Counted from the first letter of the stretch, positions 23,246 through 32,042 are shown. The stretch: DNA of 64,000 nt from Vibrio ulleungensis (GCF_016900875.1 NZ_JAFEUM010000008.1:81552-145551); one strand, 5' to 3'. Notes: a model not told the origin generated them from the sequence alone. Translations and numbers: made by a program.

Positions 23246-25873
23246 TTAGCTTGGGGACAGTTCTTCAACCACATCGGTTAAGTGATCGCGAAGTTCCTCT
23301 TCCTCTTGCTGATTAAGCTTACAGCCGCTGGTGGATGAGAGAATGAACAGATCCTCTGCGCGCTCTCCAATGGTGGTGATCTTGGCTGCGTGCAGATGAA
23401 TGTCCAAGTCGGCAAAAGCAGAACTGACCTTAGTCAGTAAGCCTGGAGTGTCTAAGGCTTGGAACTCAACCAAACTGTGTTTATTGGTTTTAGTCGGTAG
23501 AAACTCAACACGAGTTTTCACTTTAAAGTGCTTCAAATTTCGAGGGGTACGCCTAACACGTAGCGGTTTGGGGGTATTGCTGCAGACAACGCTTGAAACC
23601 GCGTTAGCAATCACCAATTGCCTCTCTGAGTCTACAGGGTTGCCATCGCGATCGAGTACCACAAAGGTATCTAGTACAAATCCATCTTTACTGGTCATGA
23701 TCTGTGCATCATGAACACTGAGGTTTCGCCGGTCTAGCTCTGCCACGACATCGGCAAATAGCGCAGGTTTATCCTTAGCGTAGACAAAGATTTCGGTGCC
23801 ACCGCGACTGCTTTTTTTACTGACCAGTACAAGAGGATCATTATGTGGCTCTGGGGCATTTAAGATCGCCTGTGAGTGCCAGCGAATCTGGTCAGGGGTA
23901 TGGCGTAGGAAGTAGTCGGCTTTAAATCGACCCCATAAAACTTCAATTTCGCGAGGGGTAAAATCAAGCTTACGCAGTTTAGCCGACGCCAGTTGCTGCG
24001 TGTGGCGGATACGGTCGCGGACATCCACAGGATTTTCAAGCCCGCGACGCAGAGCGCGCTGGGTTGAATAATACAGCTCTGAAAGCAGGGTTCGTTTCCA
24101 ACTGTTCCACAGCTCTGGGTTGGTGGCATTTACATCGGCAACCGTTAAACAAATGAGGTATTCGAGGTACTCTTCGTCACGAACCGTTTTAGCAAATTCG
24201 GTAATCACTTCTGGGTCATGAATATCGCGTTTTTGAGCGGTCACAGACATGAGAAGGTGGTTTTTGACTAGCCAAGAGATAAGCTTGGCTTCTGGTTTTG
24301 ACAATCCATGTTCGATGCCAAATTCATAGGCTTCAATAGCGCCAATTTCAGAGTGATCGCCGCCGCGGCCTTTACCAATGTCATGAAAAATCGCCGCTAA
24401 CAGTAGCAGCTCTTTCTTTTGCATGCGCGGAAAGAGTTCGCAACAAATAGGGTGCTTGTCGTGATTTTTAGCAAAGCTAAAACCATGAATGTGTTTGAGC
24501 AGTCGAATACTGTGTTCATCGACGGTGTACACATGGAACAGATCAAACTGCATCTGCCCAACGATTTGACTCCATTGGGGAAGATACGACGCAAGAACGC
24601 CCAAACTGTGCATTAATGGCAAGGCTTTCGTTAGCACATTGGGATGGCGCATCAGTTGCATGAATTTTTCGCGCGCCTCTGGAATGGCGTTAAGGTAGCG
24701 ATTTAGCCGTCTGCGTGCGGTGCGCAATTGACGCATGGTTGCTGGTGCAACGCCAGTAATGCTTGAATCGTTGGCTATGTGAATAAACATATCCAAAATG
24801 GTTTCTGGACGTGCTTGAAATAGAGCGGGCTTACGAGCTTCAATCAATGCGCCACGACGCTGAAAGTCTGCGCTGATGATTTCGGCTTCGGGAACCACTC
24901 CACGATTTAAGATGGCTTGATCAAACAGTTTGATCAGCATTTTGTTGAGCTCAGAGATTCGACGTAAGGTTCGATAGAACTCTTTCATCATGCGCTCTAC
25001 GGGCTGATTTTTCTCGCCAGTAAACCCTAAGTGCTCAGCCACCATCGCTTGATGCCCAAAGGCAAGACGGTTGTCGTAGCGTTTTAGTTCTATGTGCAGT
25101 GCAAAACGTACTCGCCACAAATAATCTTGGCACTCAACAAGCTCTCTGTATTCAGCGTCGGTCAAAAAGCCATAACGGCTCATTTCGAGCAGTGAGGTTG
25201 CACCAAAATGGCGGCGTGCGATCCAACTCAGCGTATGAATGTCTCGCAGTCCACCAGGGCTGGATTTAATGTCCGGCTCGAGATTGTAGCCTGTGTCGTG
25301 ATAGCGGGCGTGACGATCGCGCTGTTCTTGCAGTTTTGCTTTATAGAACTCTGCGCTAGGCCAGAACTCTGCCGATTCAATGACCGCGTTGAGTTCACTA
25401 AAGGCGTGCTCGCTGCCGCAGATCCGACGAGCTTCTTGAAGGTTTGTAGCAACCGTTAAGTCTTCTCCGCCAATCTTGGCACACTCGGCGACTGTTCTCA
25501 CCGCGTGACCAACCTCTAAGCGAAGGTCCCAAAGTAGGGTAATAAAAGCGCTAACCTTTTCACACATGGCCGGATTGGCGGCATTTCGTGTCAGAATTAA
25601 TATATCGATATCTGACAGTGGGTGCAGCTCAGCACGGCCGTACCCGCCAACCGCAACTAGACAGGCATCGCTGTATTGATCAAAGCCAAAGTGTTGCCAC
25701 ATCAACTGCAGCAGTCCATCCATAAACTGGCTGCGTTCTAACACTAATTCAGAGACGTTTGCAGAACTCAAAAATGCTTGTTTTTGATAGTCAGAAAATT
25801 GGTCCAGAATGTTACGAATGGCTTCTGGAGCCATCGTGGTTGTATCAATGTTTTTTAGTAATGCCAGTGACAT
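23246..25873 (-). CDS. glnD: Bifunctional PII uridylyltransferase / uridylyl-removing enzyme
   Basis: GlnD senses glutamine and adds or removes UMP on PII proteins such as GlnB, controlling glutamine synthetase and the NtrBC system. The 875-residue protein has the nucleotidyltransferase motif VGGYGRAELHPLSDIDIL, the PII-uridylyltransferase core (NLEPDIKSSPGGLRDIHTL), and an HD hydrolase site (HDIGKGRGGDHSEIGA). Two C-terminal ACT domains follow (GGTEIFVYAKDKPALFADV; LDTPGLLTKVSSAF). I chose the ATG at 25873, six bases after AGGGA; an upstream start would add 14 residues. GlnB, its substrate, is at 49.8 kb. Confidence 0.96.
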   Translation of the reverse strand: MSLALLKNIDTTTMAPEAIRNILDQFSDYQKQAFLSSANVSELVLERSQFMDGLLQLMWQHFGFDQYSDACLVAVGGYGRAELHPLSDIDILILTRNAANPAMCEKVSAFITLLWDLRLEVGHAVRTVAECAKIGGEDLTVATNLQEARRICGSEHAFSELNAVIESAEFWPSAEFYKAKLQEQRDRHARYHDTGYNLEPDIKSSPGGLRDIHTLSWIARRHFGATSLLEMSRYGFLTDAEYRELVECQDYLWRVRFALHIELKRYDNRLAFGHQAMVAEHLGFTGEKNQPVERMMKEFYRTLRRISELNKMLIKLFDQAILNRGVVPEAEIISADFQRRGALIEARKPALFQARPETILDMFIHIANDSSITGVAPATMRQLRTARRRLNRYLNAIPEAREKFMQLMRHPNVLTKALPLMHSLGVLASYLPQWSQIVGQMQFDLFHVYTVDEHSIRLLKHIHGFSFAKNHDKHPICCELFPRMQKKELLLLAAIFHDIGKGRGGDHSEIGAIEAYEFGIEHGLSKPEAKLISWLVKNHLLMSVTAQKRDIHDPEVITEFAKTVRDEEYLEYLICLTVADVNATNPELWNSWKRTLLSELYYSTQRALRRGLENPVDVRDRIRHTQQLASAKLRKLDFTPREIEVLWGRFKADYFLRHTPDQIRWHSQAILNAPEPHNDPLVLVSKKSSRGGTEIFVYAKDKPALFADVVAELDRRNLSVHDAQIMTSKDGFVLDTFVVLDRDGNPVDSERQLVIANAVSSVVCSNTPKPLRVRRTPRNLKHFKVKTRVEFLPTKTNKHSLVEFQALDTPGLLTKVSSAFADLDIHLHAAKITTIGERAEDLFILSSTSGCKLNQQEEEELRDHLTDVVEELSPS

Positions 25874-25948
25874 ATCGTTCCCTGTACGCGCAATGCAATG
25901 TAAGCACTTTATCAATCTATATGGTCAAGATAAAGCGAGCGTTAGAAC

Positions 25949-25979
25949 AAAGCAATCGTTACCGTTAAAGTGATTGCTC
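25949..25979 (-). terminator. Weak terminator-like hairpin at the end of the MFS gene
   Basis: On the minus strand AGCAATC / GATTGCT forms a 7 bp stem with the MFS stop codon in the 14-base loop, followed by TTGTT. The stem is AT-rich and the tract short, so confidence is low. Confidence 0.4.
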
Positions 25980-27224
25980 TGCGGTTTGCAAGTGCAGATC
26001 TTTTGCCTTGTTTTCGGCTTTAAAATAGAGCCATATCATAATGAGGCAGACAACAAAGCATCCTGCAAACAGCCAATTTGAATTTAAGCTTCCGATCATC
26101 AATCCACCGACCAAAGGAGCGACAGCAAAACCGAGTGCGCAAAGTGTGGCGGCGCCGAAGTAGGAACCTCGTAAATGTTCTGGTGCGAGTTTATCAATCT
26201 GAACGTTGAGCGTGGGGAACGCAATCACTTCACCGATGCTCAGTACAAAGCAGGCAATTAGCCAGCCAGCGGGCCAGTGTTCCGGTGTAAATAAAAACCC
26301 TAATTGAGCAACAGCCATCAACGCCATCCCTAAACGTGCTCGGAAAAATAGAGGCTGTTTTTCTAGCAGTTTTAGGGTTGGAAATTGAAACACAATAATC
26401 GTTATGGTGTTGACTAACACTAACCCCGCAATGATTTTCGTTGCCTGCTCGATGCCAGAACGCACAATAACTTGAGGAATGGAGGATTCGATTTGTGCGT
26501 AGACAAACATCATTAGAAAGTTCGCGATCATTAAGCGAATAAAGACAGAGTCCTTCGCAATGATCCCAAGCGTCCGTGCAAAATTGGGTAAAGCCTCAGC
26601 GGAAACGGTCCTTTTATACTGAGTTCGCTCTAAACCAATATAAAGCCATAGCGAGTAAACGAGATAAGTCACACCCGTTGCAATAAAGAGTGCTTGAGGT
26701 TTATGCAGCGCAAGCGTTATGCCTATTAGCGGACCAATTGCTCCACCTAAGTTCAAAAGAAAGTAACGGATGTTTAACGCAAGCTCTCGGTCTTTTTTAT
26801 CAGCAAGGTTATCACCTAAAACGGCTTTGGCGGGGCCTTCGATCATTGGTCGCATTAACCCTGTTATCAGCACTAATATGTAAAATTGCCACACTTGTGT
26901 GGCGACACCGATGCCCGCATAGGTTAACGATGCTAACAAGCTCCCGCACACCATGATTTTTTTGCGGCCAAACTTGTCCGACAGATAGCCCGAATAAAGG
27001 CCGGTTAATGAACCAACTAACGCCGAGCTTGAGAGCATAATACCGACCTCGAGAGCCGACACGCCATAATCGTTGTAGAGGAAAACAATCAGAAATGGCC
27101 AAGCCATAAAATAACTGGTTCGTGCTAGCAATGTGCCAGTCAGTACAGTCCAGACAGAGAAGTTGAAACGGGTAACCCGTTCAAATTGAAAGAGGCTTTG
27201 CTGAGATGATTGCGGATCGGTCAT
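25965..27224 (-). CDS. Major facilitator superfamily transporter
   Basis: The 419-residue protein has about twelve hydrophobic segments and the MFS motif A, GYLSDKFGRKKIM, between helices 2 and 3 (about residue 78). It resembles drug:H+ antiporter-type transporters such as MdtH, with a GLMRPMIEGPAKAVLGD segment in helix 4-5. The substrate cannot be told from sequence. GGAGA precedes the ATG. The gene sits between glnD and map, which are neighbours in E. coli, so it is an insertion relative to that order. A CRP-like palindrome and a second dyad lie just upstream. Confidence 0.88.
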   Translation of the reverse strand: MTDPQSSQQSLFQFERVTRFNFSVWTVLTGTLLARTSYFMAWPFLIVFLYNDYGVSALEVGIMLSSSALVGSLTGLYSGYLSDKFGRKKIMVCGSLLASLTYAGIGVATQVWQFYILVLITGLMRPMIEGPAKAVLGDNLADKKDRELALNIRYFLLNLGGAIGPLIGITLALHKPQALFIATGVTYLVYSLWLYIGLERTQYKRTVSAEALPNFARTLGIIAKDSVFIRLMIANFLMMFVYAQIESSIPQVIVRSGIEQATKIIAGLVLVNTITIIVFQFPTLKLLEKQPLFFRARLGMALMAVAQLGFLFTPEHWPAGWLIACFVLSIGEVIAFPTLNVQIDKLAPEHLRGSYFGAATLCALGFAVAPLVGGLMIGSLNSNWLFAGCFVVCLIMIWLYFKAENKAKDLHLQTAEQSL

Positions 27225-27250
27225 AGAGTCTCCGTGAGTGATTAGTCCTT

Positions 27251-27284
27251 GTGCACAAAATGCACTTCGGTGATCAATATCACA
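27251..27284 (-). promoter_or_regulatory. CRP-like palindrome and second dyad upstream of the MFS gene
   Basis: GGTGATCAATATCACA (27269-27284) matches 13 of 16 central bases of the CRP consensus TGTGATCTAGATCACA, including both TGATC/ATCACA halves. Next to it GTGCA-CAAAA-TGCAC (27251-27265) is a perfect 5 bp dyad. Both are 27-60 bp upstream of the MFS start codon. Confidence 0.5.
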
Positions 27285-27358
27285 TTGGAGTTATGAATGG
27301 AATCCTAGGTTTTTCAGTGGGTTAATCTTTGGTGGATAATTTTGAAAAGGCCACTAGA

Positions 27359-27395
27359 CGCACTATTTTACAAGGTAATTCGCTGCAATAGTGCG
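27359..27395. repeat. Inverted repeat downstream of map
   Basis: CGCACTATT (27359-27367) and AATAGTGCG (27387-27395) form a perfect 9 bp stem around a 19-base loop, 30 bp past the map stop codon. No T tract follows on the minus strand, so it could be an mRNA 3' end structure rather than a classical terminator. Confidence 0.5.
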
Positions 27396-27424
27396 CCCAA
27401 TTACGTGGTGTTTAACTGAATAGA

Positions 27425-28303
27425 TTAAGCGTTATTCATGATGCGAGGGATCGATTCATCACTGCGCAATGTTAATACTTCACAACCGGTCGCGGTCACG
27501 AGAATGGTATGTTCCCATTGAGCTGAGTTTTTTCCGTCTCCCGTATACACGGTCCAGTCATCTTCGGCATCGATACTGCAACCAAATTTACCGGCATTAA
27601 TCATCGGCTCAATGGTAAAGCACATGCCTTCTTTAAGGATGCGGCGGTCATTGTTTTTGTAGTGCACCACTTGCGGTTCTTCGTGGAACTCATTGCCAAT
27701 GCCGTGACCACAGAAATCTTTAACAATAGAGAACTTAGTACGAGGGTTCTTTTTGTTGTTTTCTTTGATGTATTTTTCGATAGTGGTGCCAATATCACCG
27801 ACTGTCGCACCCGGCTTCACTTTCTTCATAGCTAAGTAAAGGCTTTCTTGGGCTACTAGACAGAGGCGTTTATCTGCTGGGCTAACATCACCAACAAAGA
27901 ACATTTTCGATGTATCCCCATGGTACCCTTGTGGACGCTCAGTTAAATCTACGCCGTCTTCGTCCGGAATGATTACTGTAATGTCAATGTTGACGATATC
28001 GCCATCCTTAAGAACGGCTGGCTTACTTTTACCTGTTGTGCCCATTTCGTCTACACTAGCAGGGATACCGTGACAAACAATATGGTTGATTGATGTACAG
28101 ATAGATTTAGGGAACCCACCGTAATTAAGCGGTGCAGGGTAAGCGCCATTTTCGACGGTGAATTCGTGACAAATGCGGTCCAACTCTTCAGTCGTGACCC
28201 CAGCTTTCACGTGGGGACCAATCATTTCAAGAACGTCGGCAGCTAGCTTACCAGCAATGCGCATGCGTTCGATTTCGGCTTCAGTTTTTATCTTAATTGA
28301 CAT
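27425..28303 (-). CDS. map: Type I methionine aminopeptidase
   Basis: Map removes the N-terminal methionine from nascent proteins. The 292-residue protein has the pita-bread fold, with the five metal ligands in family context: DIVNIDITV, HGDTSKMFFVG, CGHGIG, TIEPMI and WEHTILVT. It is about 25-30 residues longer than E. coli Map, owing to an insertion near EDGVDLTERPQG and a longer C-terminus. It is divergent from rpsB, as in E. coli, with a candidate extended -10 promoter (TGATATAGT) about 35 bp upstream. Confidence 0.96.
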   Translation of the reverse strand: MSIKIKTEAEIERMRIAGKLAADVLEMIGPHVKAGVTTEELDRICHEFTVENGAYPAPLNYGGFPKSICTSINHIVCHGIPASVDEMGTTGKSKPAVLKDGDIVNIDITVIIPDEDGVDLTERPQGYHGDTSKMFFVGDVSPADKRLCLVAQESLYLAMKKVKPGATVGDIGTTIEKYIKENNKKNPRTKFSIVKDFCGHGIGNEFHEEPQVVHYKNNDRRILKEGMCFTIEPMINAGKFGCSIDAEDDWTVYTGDGKNSAQWEHTILVTATGCEVLTLRSDESIPRIMNNA

Positions 28304-28336
28304 AGGTTTGTAACTAATTCTCGTTTCGTTGGCGCT

Positions 28337-28365
28337 ACTATATCAAGAACTGTGCAATTTGTGTA
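28337..28365 (-). promoter_or_regulatory. Candidate promoter of map
   Basis: On the minus strand TACACA (28360-28365) and TATAGT (28337-28342) are 17 bp apart. A TG one base before the -10 hexamer makes it an extended -10 element. Confidence 0.55.
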
Positions 28366-28452
28366 TCTACGCGACTCGCTCAAAAAGGGTTAATTAAGTG
28401 TCAGGAGGAAGGTCGCTTTCCTTAAACCAAGGCAGTAATTTTCGATAAAAAC

Positions 28453-28481
28453 TGTGATTTTTTGGCTGAATATGGTATAAA
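28453..28481 (+). promoter_or_regulatory. Promoter of rpsB-tsf with GC-rich discriminator
   Basis: Extended -10 element TGGTATAAA (TATAAA at 28476-28481) followed by GCGCGCC. The -35 region is weak (TGTGAT, 28453-28458). A GC-rich discriminator is typical of ribosomal promoters under stringent control. Confidence 0.65.
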
Positions 28482-28489
28482 GCGCGCCA

Positions 28490-28657
28490 GAAATTGTACT
28501 GTTATCTCCATCCAGTTTTGCACTGTGGCGTTAGCAGATGATTTCATAATTAAATTTTTATTAAACTCACACACATTTCGTCACGTAATCCGGGGTGCCT
28601 GAAATAAGGTCGGAGCTACGGGGAATGTGGAGGCCTAACCCCATAGAGGAATTTAAA
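28490..28657 (+). promoter_or_regulatory. rpsB mRNA leader, probable S2 autoregulatory element
   Basis: The untranslated leader is about 165 nt long. Its last 70 bases hold a compact structured segment (GGGGTGCCTGAAATAAGG, then GGAGCTACGGGGAATG and AGGCCTAACCCCATAGAGG). CGGGGT and ACCCC(A) can pair just upstream of the Shine-Dalgarno. In E. coli and other gammaproteobacteria the rpsB leader binds S2 to repress rpsB-tsf, and its 5' part was detected as the t44/tff RNA. The match is by position and pairing; exact homology needs a covariance search. Confidence 0.65.
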
Positions 28658-29389
28658 ATGGCAAACGTATCAATGCGCGATATGCTAAAAGCTGGTGTTC
28701 ACTTCGGTCACCAAACTCGTTACTGGAACCCAAAAATGAAGCCATTCATCTTTGGTGCTCGTAACAAGGTTCATATCATCAACCTAGAGAAAACTGTACC
28801 AATGTTCAACGATGCACTAGCTGAGCTAGGCAAAATCGGTGAGAAAAAAGGTAAAGTTCTTTTTGTTGGTACTAAGCGCGCTGCGTCTGAAGCTGTTAAA
28901 GAAGCGGCTATCGCAAGCAACCAATACTACGTAAACAACCGTTGGTTGGGTGGTATGCTTACTAACTACAAAACTGTTCGTCAGTCTATCAAGCGTCTTA
29001 AAGATCTTGAAGCTCAAGCTCAAGACGGCACTTTTGAGAAACTAACTAAGAAAGAAGCTCTAATGCGTACTCGCGAAATGGAGAAGCTAGAGAAATCTCT
29101 TGGTGGTATCAAAGACATGGGCGGTCTTCCTGACGCGCTATTCGTGATCGACGCTGACCACGAGCACATCGCTGTTAAAGAAGCAAACAACCTAGGTATC
29201 CCAGTTTACGCTGTAGTAGATACTAACTCTGATCCAGACGGTGTTGATTTCATCATCCCTGGTAACGACGATGCAATCCGTGCGGTTCAACTGTACCTTA
29301 ACGCTGCAGCAACTGCTGTAAACGAAGGTCGTAACCAAGACGTTGCTGTTGCTTCTGAGAAAGACGGTTTCGTAGAAGAAGCTGAGTAA
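28658..29389 (+). CDS. rpsB: 30S ribosomal protein S2
   Basis: S2 is a late-assembling protein of the small ribosomal subunit that, with S1, supports mRNA binding. The 243-residue protein starts MANVSMRDMLKAGVHFGHQ and contains NRWLGGMLTNYKT, LPDALFVIDADHE and IPVYAVVDTNSDPDGVDF, all signature segments. AGAGGA lies seven bases before the ATG at 28658. An in-frame upstream ATG at 28595 falls in the structured leader and was rejected. Codon use is strongly biased, as expected for a highly expressed gene. tsf follows after a hairpin. Confidence 0.98.
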   Translation: MANVSMRDMLKAGVHFGHQTRYWNPKMKPFIFGARNKVHIINLEKTVPMFNDALAELGKIGEKKGKVLFVGTKRAASEAVKEAAIASNQYYVNNRWLGGMLTNYKTVRQSIKRLKDLEAQAQDGTFEKLTKKEALMRTREMEKLEKSLGGIKDMGGLPDALFVIDADHEHIAVKEANNLGIPVYAVVDTNSDPDGVDFIIPGNDDAIRAVQLYLNAAATAVNEGRNQDVAVASEKDGFVEEAE

Positions 29390-29460
29390 TAGCGGCTGTC
29401 GCCCTTTCTTAGTTTGCGCAGTATAGAACTGCATAAGTCAAACTAAGTGCTAGTATGCTA

Positions 29461-29488
29461 AGGGGCCAGTAAAATGGCCCCTGATTTT
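29461..29488 (+). terminator. Attenuator-like hairpin between rpsB and tsf
   Basis: Perfect stem AGGGGCCA / TGGCCCCT with a 6-base loop, followed by GATTTTT. It probably lowers tsf transcription relative to rpsB or is an mRNA processing structure. Confidence 0.7.
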
Positions 29489-29520
29489 TACCCAAATTAG
29501 AATCAACTGAGGAATAGAGA

Positions 29521-30363
29521 ATGGCTGTTACTGCTGCTCTAGTTAAAGAACTGCGCGACCGTACTGGCGCAGGTATGATGGATTGTAAAAAAGCTCTAAC
29601 TGAAACTAACGGTGACGTTGAGCTAGCGATCGAGAACATGCGTAAGTCTGGTGCTGCTAAAGCTGCTAAAAAAGCAGGCAACGTAGCTGCTGAAGGCGCA
29701 ATCATCATCAAAGAAGAAAACGGCGTTGCTGCACTTCTTGAAGTGAACTGTCAAACTGACTTCGTAGCGAAAGACGAAAACTTCACTGCATTCGCAGAGA
29801 AAGTAGCGGCTGACGCACTAGCAACTAAAGCGACTGCTGAAGAGCTTAAAGCTAAGTTTGAAGAAGAGCGTGTTCTTCTTGTTGCTAAAATCGGCGAGAA
29901 CGTAAACATCCGTCGCGTAGAGTACGTTGAAGGTGCTGCTATCGCTTCTTACCGTCACGGTGAGAAAATCGGTGTTGTTGTTGCAGGTGAAGGCGATGCT
30001 GAAACACTTAAGCACGTTGCAATGCACGTTGCTGCTTCTCGTCCTGAGTTTGTTAACCCAGAAGACGTACCAGCAGACGTAGTAGAAAAAGAAAAAGCGG
30101 TTCAAGTTGAAATCGCAATGAACGAAGGCAAACCAGCTGAAATCGCAGAGAAAATGGTTATCGGCCGTATGAAGAAATTCACTGGCGAAATCTCTCTAAC
30201 TGGTCAACCGTTCGTGATGGAGCCTAAGAAATCTGTAGGCGACATCCTAAAAGAGCGTGGTGCTTCTGTATCTACCTTTGTTCGCCTAGAAGTAGGTGAA
30301 GGTATCGATAAAGGCGAAGAAATGAGCTTCGCAGACGAAGTAGCAGCGGCTCAAAAAGGTTAA
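29521..30363 (+). CDS. tsf: Translation elongation factor Ts
   Basis: EF-Ts is the nucleotide exchange factor that recycles EF-Tu from its GDP to its GTP form. The 280-residue protein shows the N-terminal UBA-like domain (LVKELRDRTGAGMMDCKKAL), the core with NCQTDFVAKD, and MHVAASRPEFV; the C-terminal coiled-coil region follows. GAGGAAT precedes the ATG. It is the second gene of the rpsB operon, and a strong terminator lies 20 bp after its stop. Confidence 0.98.
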   Translation: MAVTAALVKELRDRTGAGMMDCKKALTETNGDVELAIENMRKSGAAKAAKKAGNVAAEGAIIIKEENGVAALLEVNCQTDFVAKDENFTAFAEKVAADALATKATAEELKAKFEEERVLLVAKIGENVNIRRVEYVEGAAIASYRHGEKIGVVVAGEGDAETLKHVAMHVAASRPEFVNPEDVPADVVEKEKAVQVEIAMNEGKPAEIAEKMVIGRMKKFTGEISLTGQPFVMEPKKSVGDILKERGASVSTFVRLEVGEGIDKGEEMSFADEVAAAQKG

Positions 30364-30383
30364 TTCTTTTTGAATTCGTAATT

Positions 30384-30414
30384 AAAAAGACCGTGGCTAT
30401 GCTGCGGTCTTTTT
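30384..30414 (+). terminator. Terminator of the rpsB-tsf operon
   Basis: Perfect 10 bp stem AAAAAGACCG / CGGTCTTTTT with an 11-base loop and a U-rich 3' arm. Confidence 0.9.
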
Positions 30415-30555
30415 ATGAACGGCCTATTATTTTTATTGAACGATGTAATCGATTAACTGTGACGAATAAGAGCGTCAAATTAGGCTAATTTGCTTAAAAT
30501 AGGCGCGCTGTTATTCCTGACCGTTAATATGACTTTTACTAAAAAAGGTATCTCC

Positions 30556-31308
30556 ATGACTACAAGTCCAAAACCAGCGTATCAACGTATTTTGTTAAAG
30601 CTAAGTGGCGAAGCTCTGCAAGGCGAAGAAGGGTTTGGTATTGATCCAGCTGTATTGGATCGTATGGCTCAAGAAGTTAAAGAGTTAGTGGAGCTAGGTG
30701 TACAAGTGGGTGTGGTCATCGGCGGTGGTAACCTTTTCCGTGGAGCTGGTCTAGCAGAAGCTGGTATGAACCGCGTTGTGGGTGACCACATGGGTATGTT
30801 GGCTACGGTCATGAACGGCCTTGCTATGCGTGACGCACTGCATCGCGCTTATGTGAATGCACGTGTTATGTCGGCGATTCCTTTAAAAGGTGTTTGTGAC
30901 GATTACAACTGGGCAGATGCTATTCGTGAATTGCGTCAAGGTCGAGTGGTTATCTTCTCTGCTGGTACAGGCAACCCATTCTTTACTACCGACTCTGCAG
31001 CCTGCTTACGTGGCATTGAAATTGAAGCCGATTTGGTACTAAAAGCAACCAAAGTGGACGGCGTGTTTAATGCCGATCCAGTTGCTAACCCAGACGCTGA
31101 ATTGTATGGTAAGCTTTCTTTCACAGAGGTTTTGGATAAAGAGCTTAAAGTTATGGATCTTGCTGCATTCACTCTAGCAAGAGACCACAACATGCCTATC
31201 CGTGTTTTCAATATGAACAAACCTGGTGCACTTCGCCGCGTTGTTATGGGCGAGCAAGAAGGCACACTGATTAGCGAACAAGCATCAGCGAGCAGCGCTA
31301 AAGCTTAA
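30556..31308 (+). CDS. pyrH: Uridylate kinase
   Basis: PyrH phosphorylates UMP to UDP with ATP, an essential pyrimidine step. The 250-residue protein has the amino-acid-kinase fold: RILLKLSGEAL, GVVIGGGNLFRG, DHMGMLATVMN, AGTGNPFFTTDSAA, ATKVDGVFNADP and VFNMNKPGALRRVV. I chose the ATG giving MTTSPKPAYQR, identical in start to the V. cholerae protein; an upstream in-frame start was rejected. A TAAAAT with GC-rich discriminator (30495-30500) about 55 bp upstream may be its promoter after the tsf terminator. Confidence 0.97.
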   Translation: MTTSPKPAYQRILLKLSGEALQGEEGFGIDPAVLDRMAQEVKELVELGVQVGVVIGGGNLFRGAGLAEAGMNRVVGDHMGMLATVMNGLAMRDALHRAYVNARVMSAIPLKGVCDDYNWADAIRELRQGRVVIFSAGTGNPFFTTDSAACLRGIEIEADLVLKATKVDGVFNADPVANPDAELYGKLSFTEVLDKELKVMDLAAFTLARDHNMPIRVFNMNKPGALRRVVMGEQEGTLISEQASASSAKA

Positions 31309-31342
31309 TACGCAGACTAATTTTTGAACTTAAGGTGAACTC

Positions 31343-31900
31343 GTGATTAACGAAATCAAAACTGACGCGCAAGAGCGCATGGAAAAAAGTGTTGAAGCGC
31401 TAAAAAATAGCTTATCAAAAGTCCGCACTGGTCGTGCGCACCCAAGCCTATTGTCTGGCTTGTCGGTTGAGTACTATGGTGCACCGACTCCGCTAAACCA
31501 GGTGGCTAACGTTGTTGCAGAAGATGCACGTACACTGGCCATTACAGTATTCGACAAAGAGCTTGCTCCAAAAGTAGAAAAAGCAATCCTTCAATCTGAT
31601 TTGGGTCTTAACCCAATGTCTGCAGGAACTGTTATCCGTGTTCCACTGCCTCCACTCACGGAAGAGCGTCGTAAAGACCTCGTTAAGATCGTTCGCGGTG
31701 AAGCTGAAGGTGGACGTGTAGCGATTCGCAACATTCGTCGTGATGCAAATGGCGATCTTAAAGCACTGCTTAAAGACAAAGAAATCTCTGAAGATGAAGA
31801 TCGTAAAGGTCAAGATGAGATCCAAAAGTTGACTGACGCAGCGGTTAAAAAAGTAGACGAAGTCTTAGCGGCGAAAGAAAAAGAGTTGATGGAAGTGTAA
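31343..31900 (+). CDS. frr: Ribosome recycling factor
   Basis: RRF works with EF-G to split post-termination ribosomes. The 185-residue protein has the canonical three-helix-bundle sequence: KVRTGRAHPSLL, VEYYGAPTPLNQVANV, SDLGLNPMSAGTVIRVPLPPLTEERRK (listed in parts, 31.6-31.7 kb) and VKKVDEVLAAKEKELMEV at the end. Translation starts at a GTG with AAGGTG nine bases upstream. It follows pyrH by 34 bp and ends before a strong terminator. Confidence 0.97.
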   Translation: MINEIKTDAQERMEKSVEALKNSLSKVRTGRAHPSLLSGLSVEYYGAPTPLNQVANVVAEDARTLAITVFDKELAPKVEKAILQSDLGLNPMSAGTVIRVPLPPLTEERRKDLVKIVRGEAEGGRVAIRNIRRDANGDLKALLKDKEISEDEDRKGQDEIQKLTDAAVKKVDEVLAAKEKELMEV

Positions 31901-32014
31901 GCTTTCTCTCTCTGATTGGTAAGATAACCTGCTGATTGCGGCGGATTATTGACCGATACAGCCTGGGTGCTTCTCAATTGAGCAACCAATGCGCAAATGT
32001 TTGCACCTGAGTAT

Positions 32015-32042
32015 AACGCTGCCTCTTACAGGCAGCGTTTTT
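32015..32042 (+). terminator. Terminator downstream of frr
   Basis: Perfect 10 bp stem AACGCTGCCT / AGGCAGCGTT with a 5-base loop, then TTT(G), 115 bp after frr and 40 bp before uppS. Confidence 0.88.

Noticed and set aside
31325..31345. TGAACTT before frr as a sigma-E promoter
   Set aside because: It overlaps the ribosome-binding region and has no matching -10.
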